A stretch of 64,000 bases of DNA from assembly GCA_934500875.1 (NCBI GenBank), contig CAKSTL010000010.1, positions 1 to 64,000 on the forward strand, given 5' to 3'. Shown here piece by piece: positions 43,749 through 51,769 of the stretch. A program made the position numbers and the translations under genes. The DNA comes from an uncultured Clostridia bacterium (GTDB lineage: Bacteria > Bacillota > Clostridia > UMGS1810). Numbering within the stretch: position 1 is the stretch's first letter; every line of letters begins with the position of its first letter. The notes beneath the pieces were generated by a model that was given only the letters and a program-made list of their open reading frames with translations, was not told the origin of the DNA and made no database searches.

Positions 43749-44646
43749 AATAACTTTGGAATGTGCGTGCGGCGGCGAGAGGATAGATAAGTTTATAAAA
43801 ATTGAATCGCTTACACGTTCGGCGGTGCAAAAGCTTATTGAGGACGGCTGTGTTACCGTCAATAACCAAAAGGTGCGCCCGAGCTATAAAATGTGCGCAG
43901 GCGATATTGTTGAAATTTCGGATTTTGAGCCTAAGGAGCTTGACATAGAGCCGGAGGATATTCCGCTTGACATTGTTTATGAGGACGAGAGTCTTTTGGT
44001 GGTAAACAAGGGCAAGAATATGGTTGTCCATCCGGCTGCCGGCAACTATTCGCACACGCTTGTAAATGCGCTTTTGTATCACTGCAAGGGCAATTTAAGC
44101 GCTATAAACGGCGTTATACGGCCGGGAATTGTTCACCGTATAGATAAAGATACGTCGGGGCTTTTGCTGGTTGCAAAAACCAACAAGGCGCACCTTTCGC
44201 TTGCGGAACAAATCAAAAACAAAACCGTAAAAAGACGGTATATCTGCATTGCGAACGGCGTTGTCGAAACAAACAGGGGAGTTATCGACGCACCAATAGG
44301 CAGACATCCTTCCGAACGCAAAAAAATGGCTGTTACAAGCAAAAATTCAAAAAATGCAGTCACTCATTTTGAGGTTCTGGAAAGATTTAGCGGCTACACT
44401 TATCTTACCTGCCGCCTTGAAACGGGCAGAACGCACCAGATAAGGGTGCATCTTAAATATATCGGACATCCGGTTCTGGGTGACTGTGTTTACGGCCCGA
44501 AGAAAAACGAGTTTAATCTGACGTCGCAGGTTTTGCACGCAAAGACAATCGGGTTTGTTCATCCCGAAACCGGGAAGTATATGGAATTTGACAGCGAAAT
44601 TCCCGATTACTTTAATAATATTTTGAATTTATTAAGAAATAAATAA
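43741..44646 (+). CDS. rluD: Ribosomal large subunit pseudouridine synthase
   Basis: A 301-residue RluA/RluD-family enzyme that makes pseudouridine in 23S rRNA. An N-terminal S4 RNA-binding domain (about 10-75) leads to the catalytic domain with the Asp in GIVHRIDKDTSGLLLVAKT and the later ETGRTHQIRVHLKYIGHPVLGD motif. ATG at 43741 follows AAGGAGAGG and overlaps the lspA stop. The lspA-rluD order is conserved in Firmicutes. The exact uridine target (RluD versus relatives) is not certain. Confidence 0.92.
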   Translation: MDKITLECACGGERIDKFIKIESLTRSAVQKLIEDGCVTVNNQKVRPSYKMCAGDIVEISDFEPKELDIEPEDIPLDIVYEDESLLVVNKGKNMVVHPAAGNYSHTLVNALLYHCKGNLSAINGVIRPGIVHRIDKDTSGLLLVAKTNKAHLSLAEQIKNKTVKRRYICIANGVVETNRGVIDAPIGRHPSERKKMAVTSKNSKNAVTHFEVLERFSGYTYLTCRLETGRTHQIRVHLKYIGHPVLGDCVYGPKKNEFNLTSQVLHAKTIGFVHPETGKYMEFDSEIPDYFNNILNLLRNK

Positions 44647-44662
44647 AGATAGGAGAATTTGT

Positions 44663-45172
44663 ATGGACGTTTTTTGCGAGTATATCGTAAAGGTTAAAAA
44701 AAATCCGCTCGAAATGACGCTTTCTGTTTTGGGAGTAATCGTTGGCGTAATTCTTCTTGGGCTTTCGGTGCCGTTTTTGTTTTCGGCAATTTCAAGCATT
44801 GTTCTTTTGATTGACGCTGCGGCAATTTACGGCGTTTATATTCTTATCACGCATTTTAACGTTGAGTATGAATATATTCTCACTAACGGCGACCTTGACG
44901 TTGATAAAATTGTTGCAAAGAGAAAGCGAAAAAGAATGCTCAGTTTTTCTACAAAAGAGTTTGAAATTGTTGCGCCCTATAAATCGGGGCAGAATTATGC
45001 AAACGTTCTTGACCTTGGCACAAGAAACTACGAAAATGCATATTATGCGGTTTTTTCAAAAGACGGACAGAAAAAAACGCTTATTTTCAACCCGCCTCAA
45101 AAAATGATTGAGGCTATGAAAACCTATTCGCCCCGAACGGTTCATCTAAAGGGCGAACCGGAAAATTATTAA
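44663..45172 (+). CDS. Two-helix membrane protein of unknown function
   Basis: A 169-residue protein with two hydrophobic helices (about 18-40 and 42-64) followed by a ~100-residue soluble domain containing the strand-rich stretch VEYEYILTNGDLDVDKIVAKRKRKRML. This arrangement resembles a small clostridial family (DUF6106-like), but I am not certain of the match. AGGAG precedes the ATG. It is in line with rluD and acpS-nnrD, 16 and 19 bases from them, so it is probably in the same operon. Confidence 0.7.
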   Translation: MDVFCEYIVKVKKNPLEMTLSVLGVIVGVILLGLSVPFLFSAISSIVLLIDAAAIYGVYILITHFNVEYEYILTNGDLDVDKIVAKRKRKRMLSFSTKEFEIVAPYKSGQNYANVLDLGTRNYENAYYAVFSKDGQKKTLIFNPPQKMIEAMKTYSPRTVHLKGEPENY

Positions 45173-45191
45173 GGCTCGGAGGCATATAATT

Positions 45192-46475
45192 ATGTCAGTC
45201 GGCATTGATATTGCAAAAATTTCACGTTTTGAAAAGCTTGCTGCGGACGAAAGATTTTTGAAAAAAGTTTTCTCGGACAAGGAAATACAATACTTTAAAA
45301 GACGCTGTTTTAATGTTGACACCGTATCCGGCGCTTTCTGCGCAAAAGAGGCGCTCGCAAAGGCTTTGGGATGCGGTCTTTCAAGGCTTATGCCGTGCGA
45401 AATTTCGGTTGTAAGAAATGATTTGGGAAAGCCGTATTTTGAATTTTCAAAGCGTGCCGAAAGTGCGCTTAAAATCGCAAGCGCCAAGAATATTTCGCTT
45501 ACAATCTCGCACGATAACGGTATGGCGGCGGCAGTTGTAATTATCGAAAATGATGAAAATTATCAAAGATTTGTTGCCGCTTCGCAAAAAAGTGATACCG
45601 ATAAAGAAGGAATAATTTCGCTTAAAACCGCAAGAAAAATTTTGCCCGTGCGCAGTGAAAATTCTCATAAGGGCACCTTCGGAAGGCTGTTTGCAATTGC
45701 CGGCAGCACAGGCTTTACCGGTGCGGCGCGTCTTGCGTGCGAGGCGGCGCTGAAGGCAGGAAGCGGTCTTATTACGCTCGGTGTTCCGAAAAGCCTGAAC
45801 AGCATTTTTGAAGTTGCGCTTAAAGAGGTTATGACGTATCCTCTTTGTGACAATGACGGAATTTTGTCGAAAAATGCTTTTGGCAAAATAGAAGAATTTT
45901 TGAAAAAATGCGACGTGTGCCTGCTCGGCTGCGGAATGTCCGATACTGTCGACACAAGATATATTACCGAAGAAGTTATAAAAACGTGCGAAAAGCCGCT
46001 TATTATTGATGCGGACGGAATAAATGCTCTTTCTGCGAATATAAATGTATTAACAAATCATAGGCAGAGTATTGTTCTTACGCCTCATCCGGCTGAGTTT
46101 GCACGTCTTGCGCATAAGGATTTGGACTGCGTTTTGAAAAACGGCGAGGCTTTGGCGGTTGATTTTGCAAAAAAATATGACGTAACGGTTGTGTTAAAAT
46201 CGCACCGTACAAAGGTTGTTTTACCCGACGGAATGGTTTTTTCAAACGTTTTGGGGAATTCGGGTATGGCAACGGGCGGCAGCGGAGATGTGCTTGCGGG
46301 AATTATAGCCTCTTTTGCAGGTCAGGGCATTGATGTTTGCAGCGCCGCAGTTTTAGGAGTTTATGTTCACTCGCTTGCTGCCGATATGGCTGCGTTAAAG
46401 CTTGGCGAATATTCGCTCACACCCACAGATATTGTTGATACGCTTGCCTATGCTTTAAAATATCTGGGAGGTTAA
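45192..46475 (+). CDS. Holo-ACP synthase fused to NAD(P)HX dehydratase
   Basis: A 427-residue two-domain protein. Residues 1-120 are AcpS, which attaches phosphopantetheine to ACP, with metal-binding GIDIAKISRFEKL and GAFCAKEALAKALG. Residues about 140-427 are an ADP-dependent NAD(P)H-hydrate dehydratase (NnrD/CARKD, ribokinase fold). It contains GTFGRLFAIAGSTGFTGAARLACEAALKAGSGLI, PLIIDADGINALS, LTPHPAEFARL and GNSGMATGGSGDVLAGIIA. The dehydratase repairs hydrated NAD(P)H. The epimerase domain (NnrE) that usually accompanies it is absent here. GGAGG precedes the ATG. There is no frameshift: both domains are in one continuous frame. Confidence 0.9.
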   Translation: MSVGIDIAKISRFEKLAADERFLKKVFSDKEIQYFKRRCFNVDTVSGAFCAKEALAKALGCGLSRLMPCEISVVRNDLGKPYFEFSKRAESALKIASAKNISLTISHDNGMAAAVVIIENDENYQRFVAASQKSDTDKEGIISLKTARKILPVRSENSHKGTFGRLFAIAGSTGFTGAARLACEAALKAGSGLITLGVPKSLNSIFEVALKEVMTYPLCDNDGILSKNAFGKIEEFLKKCDVCLLGCGMSDTVDTRYITEEVIKTCEKPLIIDADGINALSANINVLTNHRQSIVLTPHPAEFARLAHKDLDCVLKNGEALAVDFAKKYDVTVVLKSHRTKVVLPDGMVFSNVLGNSGMATGGSGDVLAGIIASFAGQGIDVCSAAVLGVYVHSLAADMAALKLGEYSLTPTDIVDTLAYALKYLGG

Positions 46476-46478
46476 GGC

Positions 46479-47114
46479 TTGAAATTTTTAAGATATTTTT
46501 CTCTTGTTTGCGCATTAAGTTTGCTTACAGGGTGCGGTGCGCCAAAAAAGCAGACGTTTGAGGAACGTTTTGATAAAAAGTATCTTGATATGCAAAGCTA
46601 TGCCGCAAGCGGCAGCATAACGGTTTACAGCAACAAAACCGAAAATGAGTATAAGTTTTTTATGTGCTCCGAAAAGGACGGGCCGCACCTTATAGACTAT
46701 CCCGATGACAAGCTTAAAATTGTCTTTAAGGACGGCGAGGCGCTTATTGTAAACAGAAAGACAAACGGAAAAGAAACGGTCAGAGAGGAAAAGGACGAGT
46801 ATCTGCACCTGTTTCCCGATAAGTTTTTAAAACAGTACATTTCCGAAAAGGGCGCAGAATATGTTTATGAAAAAAGCGGTGCGAATATCGGCATAAAATG
46901 TGATGTTTCCACAAAGAGCGGCGATAATCTGGTTGAAATTATGCTGCTTGACGAAAAAAAGCTTAATCCCAAGCTTTTTACAGTTTACCGCAAGGGCGGA
47001 GAGAAGCTTTTTGAAATGAAATTTGACGAATTTGAGTTTGTAAAAAAATTCAAAGACGGTGTTTTTAATACAGAAGGGGATACCAATGAGGGCTTGGAGA
47101 GAGATAAATCTTGA
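46479..47114 (+). CDS. LolA-like lipoprotein, GerS-like
   Basis: A 211-residue lipoprotein: signal peptide with lipobox LLTGC (Cys about residue 19), then a beta-rich domain with YAASGSITVYSNKTENEYKF and a lysine-rich C-terminal part. The fold pattern and the immediate downstream alanine racemase recall gerS-alr2 of Clostridioides difficile, where the lipoprotein is needed for cortex hydrolysis at germination. That function here is an inference from synteny. TTG start with GGGAGG upstream. The gene overlaps alr by 29 bases. Confidence 0.65.
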   Translation: MKFLRYFSLVCALSLLTGCGAPKKQTFEERFDKKYLDMQSYAASGSITVYSNKTENEYKFFMCSEKDGPHLIDYPDDKLKIVFKDGEALIVNRKTNGKETVREEKDEYLHLFPDKFLKQYISEKGAEYVYEKSGANIGIKCDVSTKSGDNLVEIMLLDEKKLNPKLFTVYRKGGEKLFEMKFDEFEFVKKFKDGVFNTEGDTNEGLERDKS

Positions 47115-48210
47115 CGCTATAAAAAATAATGTAAAAAATATACGTTCGCTTTTAAACGAAAAGACACGTCTTCTTGCAGTAATTAAGGCAGACGCATACG
47201 GCCACGGCGCCGTCGAGGTTGCAAAAACGCTGCTTTTTGAAGGCGGTGCGGATTATTTCGGCGTTGCCACCTACAGCGAGGCGGAGCAGTTAAGAAGAGC
47301 CGGAATAAGTGCGCCGATTTTAATTCTCGGCGCTGTTTTTGACGACGAATACGAAAACCTTGTGAAGGACGACATCACTCTTACGGTTTTTGATTTTAAC
47401 ACTGCGAAAAAACTTTCGGATACTGCGAAAAAATGCGGAAAGACAGCAAAAATTCATATAAAAATCGATACCGGAATGGCAAGAATAGGATTTTTGCCCG
47501 GCAGCGAAGCGGTTGGTGAAATAGAAAAAATTTCAAGGCTTGAAAATATCGAAATCGAAGGAATGTTTTCTCACTTTGCCAAGGCGGACGAAAAGGACAA
47601 ATTGCCTACAAGAGTGCAGTTTGAAAAGTTTATGTCAATAAGAAACGAGCTTTTGAAAAGAGATATCAAAATTCCGATATGCCACATCTGCAACAGTGCG
47701 GGAATTATGGAATTTCCCGAATATCATCTCGATATGGTGCGCAGCGGAATTATAACCTATGGGCATTATCCGTCAGATTTTGTTGACAAAACACGTCTTA
47801 AATTGGAGAGCGCAATGACCTTTAAAAGCAGGGTTGTATATATAAAAACTGTTGAAAAGGGTACCGAAATAAGCTACGGCGGAATATTTACCGCCGACAG
47901 AAAAATGAGGGTTGCAACCGTTGCAACAGGGTATGCCGACGGATACAACAGACTGCTGTCAAACAGGGCATATGTGCTTATAAACGGTGAAAAATGCAGG
48001 GTTCTGGGAAGGGTTTGCATGGACCAGCTTATGGCGGACGTAACAGATTTAAAAAATATAAATTTGGGTGATGAAGTTATATTATTTGGAAAAAGCGGCA
48101 ATAATACTGTTACCGTAGAGAAGACTGCTGAAATCATAGGTACAATCAACTATGAGGTGCTGTGCTCGCTCAGCGGCCGTGTTCCCCCAATTTACATAAA
48201 GGGAGCTTAA
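47086..48210 (+). CDS. alr: Alanine racemase
   Basis: PLP enzyme making D-alanine for peptidoglycan. It is 374 residues, starting at 47086 (MRAWREINLDAIKNNVKNI) after AAGGGGA. The PLP Lys is in LAVIKADAYGHGAVEVAK, and the substrate Tyr region is in GTEISYGGIFTADRKMRVATVATGYADGYNR. It overlaps the end of the lipoprotein gene by 29 bases. It is followed by the ndoAI-ndoA pair, the same order as in Bacillus subtilis. Confidence 0.95.
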   Translation: MRAWREINLDAIKNNVKNIRSLLNEKTRLLAVIKADAYGHGAVEVAKTLLFEGGADYFGVATYSEAEQLRRAGISAPILILGAVFDDEYENLVKDDITLTVFDFNTAKKLSDTAKKCGKTAKIHIKIDTGMARIGFLPGSEAVGEIEKISRLENIEIEGMFSHFAKADEKDKLPTRVQFEKFMSIRNELLKRDIKIPICHICNSAGIMEFPEYHLDMVRSGIITYGHYPSDFVDKTRLKLESAMTFKSRVVYIKTVEKGTEISYGGIFTADRKMRVATVATGYADGYNRLLSNRAYVLINGEKCRVLGRVCMDQLMADVTDLKNINLGDEVILFGKSGNNTVTVEKTAEIIGTINYEVLCSLSGRVPPIYIKGA

Positions 48211-48227
48211 TTTGGAATAAACTGCAT

Positions 48228-48256
48228 TTGACAAATTATCAATTGTAAGTTATAAT
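48228..48256 (+). promoter_or_regulatory. Consensus promoter of ndoAI-ndoA
   Basis: Perfect TTGACA (48228-48233), 17 bp, perfect TATAAT (48251-48256), starting 17 bp after alr. The toxin-antitoxin pair therefore has its own promoter. Confidence 0.85.
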
Positions 48257-48327
48257 TTTATTATCTGAAATAAGCTTTTATATATGTAAATTAAAGTAAT
48301 AAATGAAGTTTGGGGGGCTTGACTGTC

Positions 48328-48603
48328 TTGGCACATCACAAAAAAATTCTCATCACCGTTTCCGATTCGCTGCTTGAAGAAGTGGACCTTATGGCACATC
48401 GGCAAAACGTCAACAGAAGCGAATTTATACGTGAGGCAATGAAGATTTACATCAAGGACCGAAAAAAACAACACCGCAACGAAATGATGAAAAAAGGCTA
48501 CGAGGATATGGCTAAAATTAATTTGGAATTTGCAAGGGTTTGTTTTGAGGCAGACTGTCAGCAGCAGCAAAGCTACGAGGAGAAACTTTCGGAGTGTGAA
48601 TAA
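48328..48603 (+). CDS. ndoAI: Antitoxin EndoAI (ribbon-helix-helix)
   Basis: A 91-residue RHH-type antitoxin that neutralises the downstream MazF-type endoribonuclease and binds DNA as a dimer. The N-terminal KKILITVSDSLLEEVDLMAHRQNVNRSEFIREAMKIYI is the RHH fold; the C-terminal half wraps the toxin. The start is taken as TTG at 48328, ten bases after GGGGGG (48312-48317). Two earlier in-frame TTG codons sit inside or against that purine run. It is two bases from the toxin gene. Confidence 0.88.
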   Translation: MAHHKKILITVSDSLLEEVDLMAHRQNVNRSEFIREAMKIYIKDRKKQHRNEMMKKGYEDMAKINLEFARVCFEADCQQQQSYEEKLSECE

Positions 48604-48605
48604 GC

Positions 48606-48953
48606 GTGGTTGTAAAACGTGGAGATGTTTTTTATGCTGATTTAAGTCCTGTTGTCGGCTCTGAACAGGGCGGTGTAAGACCTGTGCTCGTTATTCAGAA
48701 CGATATCGGAAACAAGTACAGCCCGACCGTAATTATTGCGGCTGTCACTTCGCAGATTAATAAGGCTAAGCTTCCGACGCATATCGAAATTTCGGGAGAT
48801 GAGTACGGTCTTAACAAAGACTCGGTTATTCTTGCCGAGCAGGTGCGCACAATTGATAAAAAACGTCTTAAAGAAAGGATCGGACATCTTGACGAAAATC
48901 TTATGGCAAAAGTAAATGACGCCCTTCAGGTAAGTTTCGGGCTTGACGAGTAG
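48606..48953 (+). CDS. ndoA: MazF-type endoribonuclease EndoA
   Basis: A 115-residue mRNA interferase very close to B. subtilis EndoA: VKRGDVFYADLSPVVGSEQGGVRPVLVIQNDIGNKYSPTVI and later LPTHIEI, LAEQVRTIDKKRL. In B. subtilis this enzyme cuts at UACAU. The start is GTG. The alr-ndoAI-ndoA order is a chromosomal arrangement conserved in Firmicutes rather than a mobile toxin-antitoxin pair. A strong terminator follows. Confidence 0.95.
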   Translation: MVVKRGDVFYADLSPVVGSEQGGVRPVLVIQNDIGNKYSPTVIIAAVTSQINKAKLPTHIEISGDEYGLNKDSVILAEQVRTIDKKRLKERIGHLDENLMAKVNDALQVSFGLDE

Positions 48954-49017
48954 AGTCTTTGTAGAAAATCTACATAGGCATTAAAAGTCAGGCTCCGCAA
49001 ACGGCACGGATTCAGAC

Positions 49018-49055
49018 AAAGACCTTTGCGCAAGGCTTGCGCAGGGGTCTTTTTT
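49018..49055 (+). terminator. Intrinsic terminator after ndoA
   Basis: AAAGACC...GCGCAAG pairs with CTTGCGC...GGTCTTT and runs into a T-run. The stretch 48954-49017 between stop and hairpin contains nothing recognisable. Confidence 0.85.
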
Positions 49056-49151
49056 GTTTATAATCTTTTGTTTATAAATTGATGTTTTTTACAAAAACAG
49101 GTAAACTTTTTTGTGTTATTTGCCATATTTTTTTTAATTTATCAAAACACC

Positions 49152-49210
49152 TTGCATATTGAGTCTTGGTATGATATCATTAAATCAGCTAAAAGTAAAT
49201 TTTTACTTTC
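49152..49210 (+). promoter_or_regulatory. Promoter and leader hairpin of P-loop gene
   Basis: TTGCAT (49152-49157), 17 bp, TATCAT (49175-49180). Near the expected transcript 5' end, AAAGTAAA and TTTACTTT (about 49193-49210) form an AT-rich hairpin of unknown role. Confidence 0.6.
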
Positions 49211-49245
49211 GGGAAGGCTTAATATTTTTATAAGGAGTGATTTTG

Positions 49246-49656
49246 ATGGTTAATTTAATCGTCGGAAAAAAGGGTACCGGAAAGACCAAAACGATGCTCG
49301 ACAAGGTAAATGAAGCAATAAACACCGCACACGGAAACATTGTGTTTATCAATTCGGGCGACAGACACACTCTTCAGTTAAACTACGCTATCCGTCTTAT
49401 TGATTCAAGCGAATATGCCATTAAAACCTACAGAGAATTTATTTGCTTTTTAAACGGTGCGCTCTCGCAGAATTATGATATTACCCATATTTTTGTTGAC
49501 AGCCTGTTTAAAGTTGTAAATGACGAAAAGGAAAAACTGGATGAATTTATAGACGAAATAGATAAAATCGCAAAAGATAAAAACATCAATTTCACCATTA
49601 CTGTCAGTGCAGACAAATCGGAGCTTCCCGAAGCGGTATACGGTTATATAGTTTAA
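49246..49656 (+). CDS. Small P-loop protein of unknown function
   Basis: A 136-residue protein that opens with a Walker A motif almost at the N-terminus (VNLIVGKKGTGKTKTML) and has a Walker B-like strand THIFVDSLF. It has no partner domain and no membrane segment. It looks like a minimal RecA-like/AAA-like nucleotide-binding core. AAGGAGTG is correctly spaced from the ATG at 49246; an upstream in-frame start (49237) overlaps it. It is transcribed alone. I do not recognise a specific family, so ATP or GTP binding is the only supported prediction. Confidence 0.7.
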   Translation: MVNLIVGKKGTGKTKTMLDKVNEAINTAHGNIVFINSGDRHTLQLNYAIRLIDSSEYAIKTYREFICFLNGALSQNYDITHIFVDSLFKVVNDEKEKLDEFIDEIDKIAKDKNINFTITVSADKSELPEAVYGYIV

Positions 49657-49734
49657 TAAATACATAATTGTCAGCGCACATGTTGTGCGCTGATTTATTT
49701 CGGCAAAATGTTCATTGAAAGGATTTGACAGATT

Positions 49735-50412
49735 ATGAAAATTACTTATCTCGGTCAGGCAGGGCTTCTTTTTGAAAACGAAAACGTTAAAATTATGGTT
49801 GACCCGTATCTTTCAAACAGCGTTGTAAGGGTTAATCCCAATAATTACCGCAGAGTGCCGGTGGACGAAAGATTTTTGGAAATCGTGCCCGATATTCTTA
49901 TTCTTACACATAATCACCTTGACCATACTGACCCCGACACACTTGTTCACTATATTTGCGGCGAAAAAAAGGTTACGGTTCTTGCGCCCGAGGCTGCGTT
50001 TGAAGAGGCAAGAAAAATAGGAAACAGAAATCAGAATTATGTAAAATTCAACCGTCATTGTGAGTGGACGGAAAAAGGTGTTCACTTTACATCCGTTCTT
50101 GCAGCGCATTCCGACCCGCACCCGATTGGCGTTATTATTGACGACGGCGAAAAGAAATACTATGTCACGGGCGACACCCTCTATAACAGAGATATTTTTG
50201 ACGATATCCCGGATGATATCGACGTTTTGTTTATGCCGGTAAACGGACTCGGAAACAATATGAACAAGACCGATGCGGCACGTTTTGCAAAGAAGATAAA
50301 CGCAAAAAAAGTTGTTCCTTTCCACGTTGGAATGTTTGACGACTTTACCGCCGGAGACCTTGATGCTGACAACAAGGTTATCCCTGTTATTTACGAGGAA
50401 ATTAAGCTTTAA
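49735..50412 (+). CDS. Metallo-beta-lactamase-fold hydrolase (UlaG-like)
   Basis: A 225-residue cytoplasmic metallohydrolase. It has the metal motif LTHNHLDHTD (HxHxDH-type), further ligands in HSDPHPIG and YVTGDTLYN, and a final His in VVPFHVGMFD. The N-terminal MKITYLGQAGLLFENENVKIMVDPYLS is typical of the UlaG/UPF0173-like group, whose members include L-ascorbate-6-phosphate lactonase. No ascorbate genes are nearby, so the substrate is unknown. Confidence 0.82.
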   Translation: MKITYLGQAGLLFENENVKIMVDPYLSNSVVRVNPNNYRRVPVDERFLEIVPDILILTHNHLDHTDPDTLVHYICGEKKVTVLAPEAAFEEARKIGNRNQNYVKFNRHCEWTEKGVHFTSVLAAHSDPHPIGVIIDDGEKKYYVTGDTLYNRDIFDDIPDDIDVLFMPVNGLGNNMNKTDAARFAKKINAKKVVPFHVGMFDDFTAGDLDADNKVIPVIYEEIKL

Positions 50413-50462
50413 TCCGTGTAATAAATTGTCAAAAAATGAGATACGGTTTTTTAAAAAAACAT

Positions 50463-50491
50463 TTGACTTTTATTTACCGATATGGTAAACT
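50463..50491 (+). promoter_or_regulatory. Promoter of the cold shock gene
   Basis: TTGACT (50463-50468), 17 bp, TAAACT (50486-50491). The spacer contains the inverted repeat TTTACC-N5-GGTAAA, which overlaps the -10 box. Confidence 0.6.
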
Positions 50492-50542
50492 ATTCATTGA
50501 GCGGATTTGGCGCTCGCAAATTTTTTAGGAGGTACTTTAGAT

Positions 50543-50743
50543 ATGCAAAAAGGTACAGTAAAATGGTTTAATGCTGAAAAAGGCTACGGCTTTATTGAGT
50601 GCGAAGACGGCACAGACGTTTTTGTTCATTTTTCGGCAATCACAATGGACGGCTACAAATCACTTGCTGAAGGTGATAACGTAGAATTTGAAGTTATCGA
50701 AGGAAACAAAGGCCCTCAGGCTGCAAATGTTACAAAGTGCTGA
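50543..50743 (+). CDS. csp: Cold shock protein
   Basis: A 66-residue single-domain cold shock protein binding single-stranded nucleic acids. RNP1 is KGYGFIE and RNP2 is DVFVHFSAI. AGGAGG stands in front of the ATG at 50543; the longer in-frame reading from 50507 would include that ribosome binding site. A leader of about 45 bases precedes it. It stands alone. Confidence 0.95.
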   Translation: MQKGTVKWFNAEKGYGFIECEDGTDVFVHFSAITMDGYKSLAEGDNVEFEVIEGNKGPQAANVTKC

Positions 50744-50827
50744 TTTGGGCATCTGATGCAAGGGTTTAAATATAGATTTATTTTTTAAGAAAGTGTATAT
50801 TTATAGCTCGATAATTACAAACCTAAC

Positions 50828-50858
50828 AACACCCCCGATGGCATTCATTGGGGGTGTT
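50828..50858 (+). terminator. Strong hairpin after cold shock gene
   Basis: AACACCCCC (50828-50836) pairs with GGGGGTGTT (50850-50858). The run of Ts that should follow is missing, so termination may be partial and allow readthrough into the RpiR-type gene. Confidence 0.55.
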
Positions 50859-50892
50859 TAAGCGTAATGCCGGGCTTTTTTGAGGTTACGAA

Positions 50893-51756
50893 ATGGAAAA
50901 AGATTTAATTAGCGAAATTACGCAGAAAAAAGATTCCTTCAGCAAAGGACACAAAAAAATTGCGGATTATATTGTAAAGCACTACGACAAAGCGGCGTTC
51001 ATAACGGCGTCAAAACTCGGAAAAGTTGTGGGAGTGAGCGAATCTACCGTTGTAAGATTTGCGGTGGAGCTTGGATTTGAAGGATATCCGAAGCTTCAGA
51101 AGGCTTTGCGGGAGCTTATACGCAACAAGCTTACGAGCGTTCAGAGGATGGAAATAGCAAAGACGCATATCGACGAGCAGAATGTGTTAAAATCCGTGCT
51201 TATATCGGATATGGAAAAGCTTAAGCAAACCGAGGACGAAATTGACAAACAGGCGTTTGACGGTGCGGTTTCCACAATTTTAAATGCCGAAAATATTTAT
51301 ATTCTCGGTGCAAGAAGCTGTTATTCAATTGCAAATTTTCTGGGATTTTATCTTAATCTTATTTTCCCGAACGTTAAGATAATAAGCACAAACAGCGCAA
51401 GCGAAACGTTTGAACAAATTTACAGAATCGATAAAAATGACGTTGTTATTGCAATAAGCTTTCCGAGGTATTCAAGGCGCACCATAAACGCTTTAAAATA
51501 TGCACACGAAAAAAAGAGCGGAATTATTGCAATTACCGACAGCAAAAATTCTCCGATTACCGAAAACGCAAGCTACACTCTTACGGCAAGGTGCGATATG
51601 TCCACGTTTGTTGACTCGCTCGTTGCACCGCTTTCCGTTATCAATGCGCTGATTGTGGCGCTTGTTATAGAGCGTAAAGAAGAGGTCGGAAAAACTTTGT
51701 CCGAGCTTGAGGATATTTGGGACGAATATGAGGTTTACGAAAAATACATAAAATAA
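50893..51756 (+). CDS. RpiR/MurR-family regulator with SIS domain
   Basis: A 287-residue regulator: an N-terminal RpiR-type helix-turn-helix (about 1-77, ASKLGKVVGVSESTVVRFAVELGFEGYPKLQKALRE) and a C-terminal sugar isomerase (SIS) domain (about 115-245). The latter has LGARSCYSIANFLGFYLN, VVIAISFPRYSRRTINALKYA and IAITDSKNSPI for binding a phosphosugar. No sugar operon follows directly; the next gene is a flavoprotein starting 13 bases later. Its target is unknown. Confidence 0.9.
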   Translation: MEKDLISEITQKKDSFSKGHKKIADYIVKHYDKAAFITASKLGKVVGVSESTVVRFAVELGFEGYPKLQKALRELIRNKLTSVQRMEIAKTHIDEQNVLKSVLISDMEKLKQTEDEIDKQAFDGAVSTILNAENIYILGARSCYSIANFLGFYLNLIFPNVKIISTNSASETFEQIYRIDKNDVVIAISFPRYSRRTINALKYAHEKKSGIIAITDSKNSPITENASYTLTARCDMSTFVDSLVAPLSVINALIVALVIERKEEVGKTLSELEDIWDEYEVYEKYIK

Positions 51757-51769
51757 ACGGGGTGCTATC

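Noticed and set aside
48328..48953. Mobile toxin-antitoxin module
   Set aside because: Sequence and position after alr match the conserved chromosomal EndoAI-EndoA pair of Firmicutes, with no sign of transfer.
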